The notes under the pieces: model-generated
Told to the model about the DNA's origin: nothing
The model's database searches: none
What the model saw: only the letters and a program-made list of their open reading frames with translations
Program-made: the position numbers and the translations under genes
In this document: positions 5,645-6,339 of the stretch, in pieces
How positions within the stretch are numbered: position 1 is the stretch's first letter
Layout: each line of letters begins with the position of its first letter
NCBI GenBank assembly: GCA_022821935.1
Contig: JAJECR010000231.1
Location: 1-6,339 of the forward strand
Source of the DNA: Candidatus Latescibacterota bacterium
GTDB lineage: Bacteria > JAAXHH01
Direction: 5' to 3'
Length of the DNA: 6,339 nucleotides

Positions 5645-5653
5645 TCAACCGAA

Positions 5654-6339
5654 GTGTCGGTTAATTTGAACAGCTTCGCGGCGCGCGACGTATTGAAAAC
5701 GGGCGGAAGCGCCTGTGCCTATTATTCGCTTTCGAAGGCAGAGGAAGCCGGCGCTGGTGACGTTTCCCAGCTTCCGTTTTCCCTCAAGATCATGCTGGAG
5801 AACCTACTGCGGCACGAAGACGGCGTGACGGTCTCCGCCGAAGACGTGACAGCCGTCGTCGAAAGCTTATCGGGCGGTCCCTCCGAACGGGAGATCGCCT
5901 TCCGACCCGCGCGGGTACTGATGCAGGACTTCACGGGCGTGCCGGCCGTTGTCGACCTGGCGGCCATGCGGGACGCCATCCGGAAGCTGGGCGGAGCGGC
6001 CGACCGCATCAATCCCCTGCAGGACGTGGACCTGGTCATCGACCACTCTGTCCAGGTGGACGAGTTCGGTTCCAGCCGGGCTTTTGCGGCGAACGTGGAC
6101 CGCGAGTTCAGTCGCAACCAGGAGCGCTATCTCTTCCTGAAATGGGGCCAGCGGGCCTTCGACAACTTCCGCGTCGTCCCGCCGGGCACAGGCATCGTGC
6201 ACCAGGTCAACCTGGAATTCCTGGCCAAGGTGGTATACGTCCGGGAACAGCACGGCGAGCGGGTCGCCTACCCCGACACCCTGGTGGGCACGGATTCCCA
6301 TACGACCATGATCAACGGACTCGGCGTCGTCGGCTGGGG
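5654..6339 (+). CDS. acnA: Aconitate hydratase, AcnA type, N-terminal part (runs off the right edge)
   Basis: Aconitase isomerises citrate to isocitrate in the TCA cycle using a [4Fe-4S] cluster in the cytoplasm. Here 228 codons and two bases are present, out of the roughly 900 usual for the family. With GTG as initiator the protein begins MSVNLNSFAARDVLKTG. Recognisable AcnA/IRP1 blocks are LPFSLKIMLENLLRHEDG (40-57), RVLMQDFTGVPAVVDLAAMR (87-106), NPLQDVDLVIDHSVQVDEFG (120-139), FDNFRVVPPGTGIVHQVNLE (169-188) and LVGTDSHTTMINGLGVVGW (210-228). DSH (214-216) contains active-site residues of the family. The cluster-binding cysteines lie beyond the window. No stop or frameshift is seen. A good ribosome binding site and a candidate promoter precede it, so it starts its own transcription unit. 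The related AcnD (2-methylcitrate dehydratase) cannot be fully ruled out from this part. Confidence 0.95.
   Translation, partial: MSVNLNSFAARDVLKTGGSACAYYSLSKAEEAGAGDVSQLPFSLKIMLENLLRHEDGVTVSAEDVTAVVESLSGGPSEREIAFRPARVLMQDFTGVPAVVDLAAMRDAIRKLGGAADRINPLQDVDLVIDHSVQVDEFGSSRAFAANVDREFSRNQERYLFLKWGQRAFDNFRVVPPGTGIVHQVNLEFLAKVVYVREQHGERVAYPDTLVGTDSHTTMINGLGVVGW

Larger units (their letters stand above)
5294..5653. other. Divergent intergenic region between the DUF1207 gene and acnA
   Basis: I find no credible gene in these 360 bp; short open frames on both strands have no recognisable content, and one on the plus strand runs across the acnA ribosome binding site. The region should hold promoters for both flanking genes. 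On the plus strand it has TTGACA with a weak -10 near acnA. On the minus strand TATGAT (5362-5357), about 64 bp before the DUF1207 ATG, is a possible -10 without a good -35. Several palindromes and a direct repeat listed separately lie here. Confidence 0.6.

Noticed and set aside
5443..5664. Plus-strand 73-codon open frame upstream of acnA
   Set aside because: It has no ribosome binding site or recognisable content, and it overlaps the acnA promoter, ribosome binding site and start in another frame.
5722..6301. Minus-strand open frames opposite acnA
   Set aside because: The plus strand carries unmistakable aconitase motifs over the whole stretch, and the minus-strand products show no family signature.

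Overview
The window looks like chromosomal DNA from a GC-rich, Gram-negative, probably uncultivated bacterium. The signs are third positions rich in G and C, signal peptides, and a predicted outer-membrane-type DUF1207 protein. A secreted protein of a family I remember mainly from Bacteroidota-like genomes, where it carries the label 'asparagine synthetase B', points loosely towards the Bacteroidota/FCB side. I cannot place the organism more precisely. I recognise no tRNA, rRNA, insertion sequence, CRISPR array or phage gene.

Layout. (1) Positions 1-855 (+) hold the 3' part of a secreted-type zinc metalloprotease of the metzincin kind, whose start lies before the window. (2) Positions 856-1158 are a gene-free gap between convergent genes, with a few small inverted repeats and no convincing terminator. 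(3) Four minus-strand genes follow, read from right to left: a DUF1207 family exported protein (5293-4370), a PLP-dependent threonine synthase (4252-3044), a GNAT acetyltransferase (3047-2586) that overlaps threonine synthase by 4 bp, and an exported GATase1-like protein (2415-1159) with its own candidate promoter and a tandem 14-bp repeat in its leader. (4) Positions 5294-5653 are a 360-bp divergent intergenic region with several short palindromes and a direct repeat. (5) A GTG-started aconitase gene (acnA, 5654 onward, +) has a clear ribosome binding site and a candidate sigma70-like promoter, and runs off the right edge.

How the genes relate. Only threonine synthase and the acetyltransferase look tightly coupled: the stop of one lies inside the GTG start of the other. 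The others look like separate transcription units: housekeeping metabolism (threonine synthesis, TCA cycle) mixed with exported proteins of poorly known role. The main points for a second look are a 10-bp tandem duplication that changes the reading frame of the last residues of threonine synthase, the repeated leader element of the exported GATase1-like gene, the metalloprotease with its uncharacterised C-terminal domain and lower GC, and the palindromes upstream of acnA. I do not see a clear new multi-gene system in this window.
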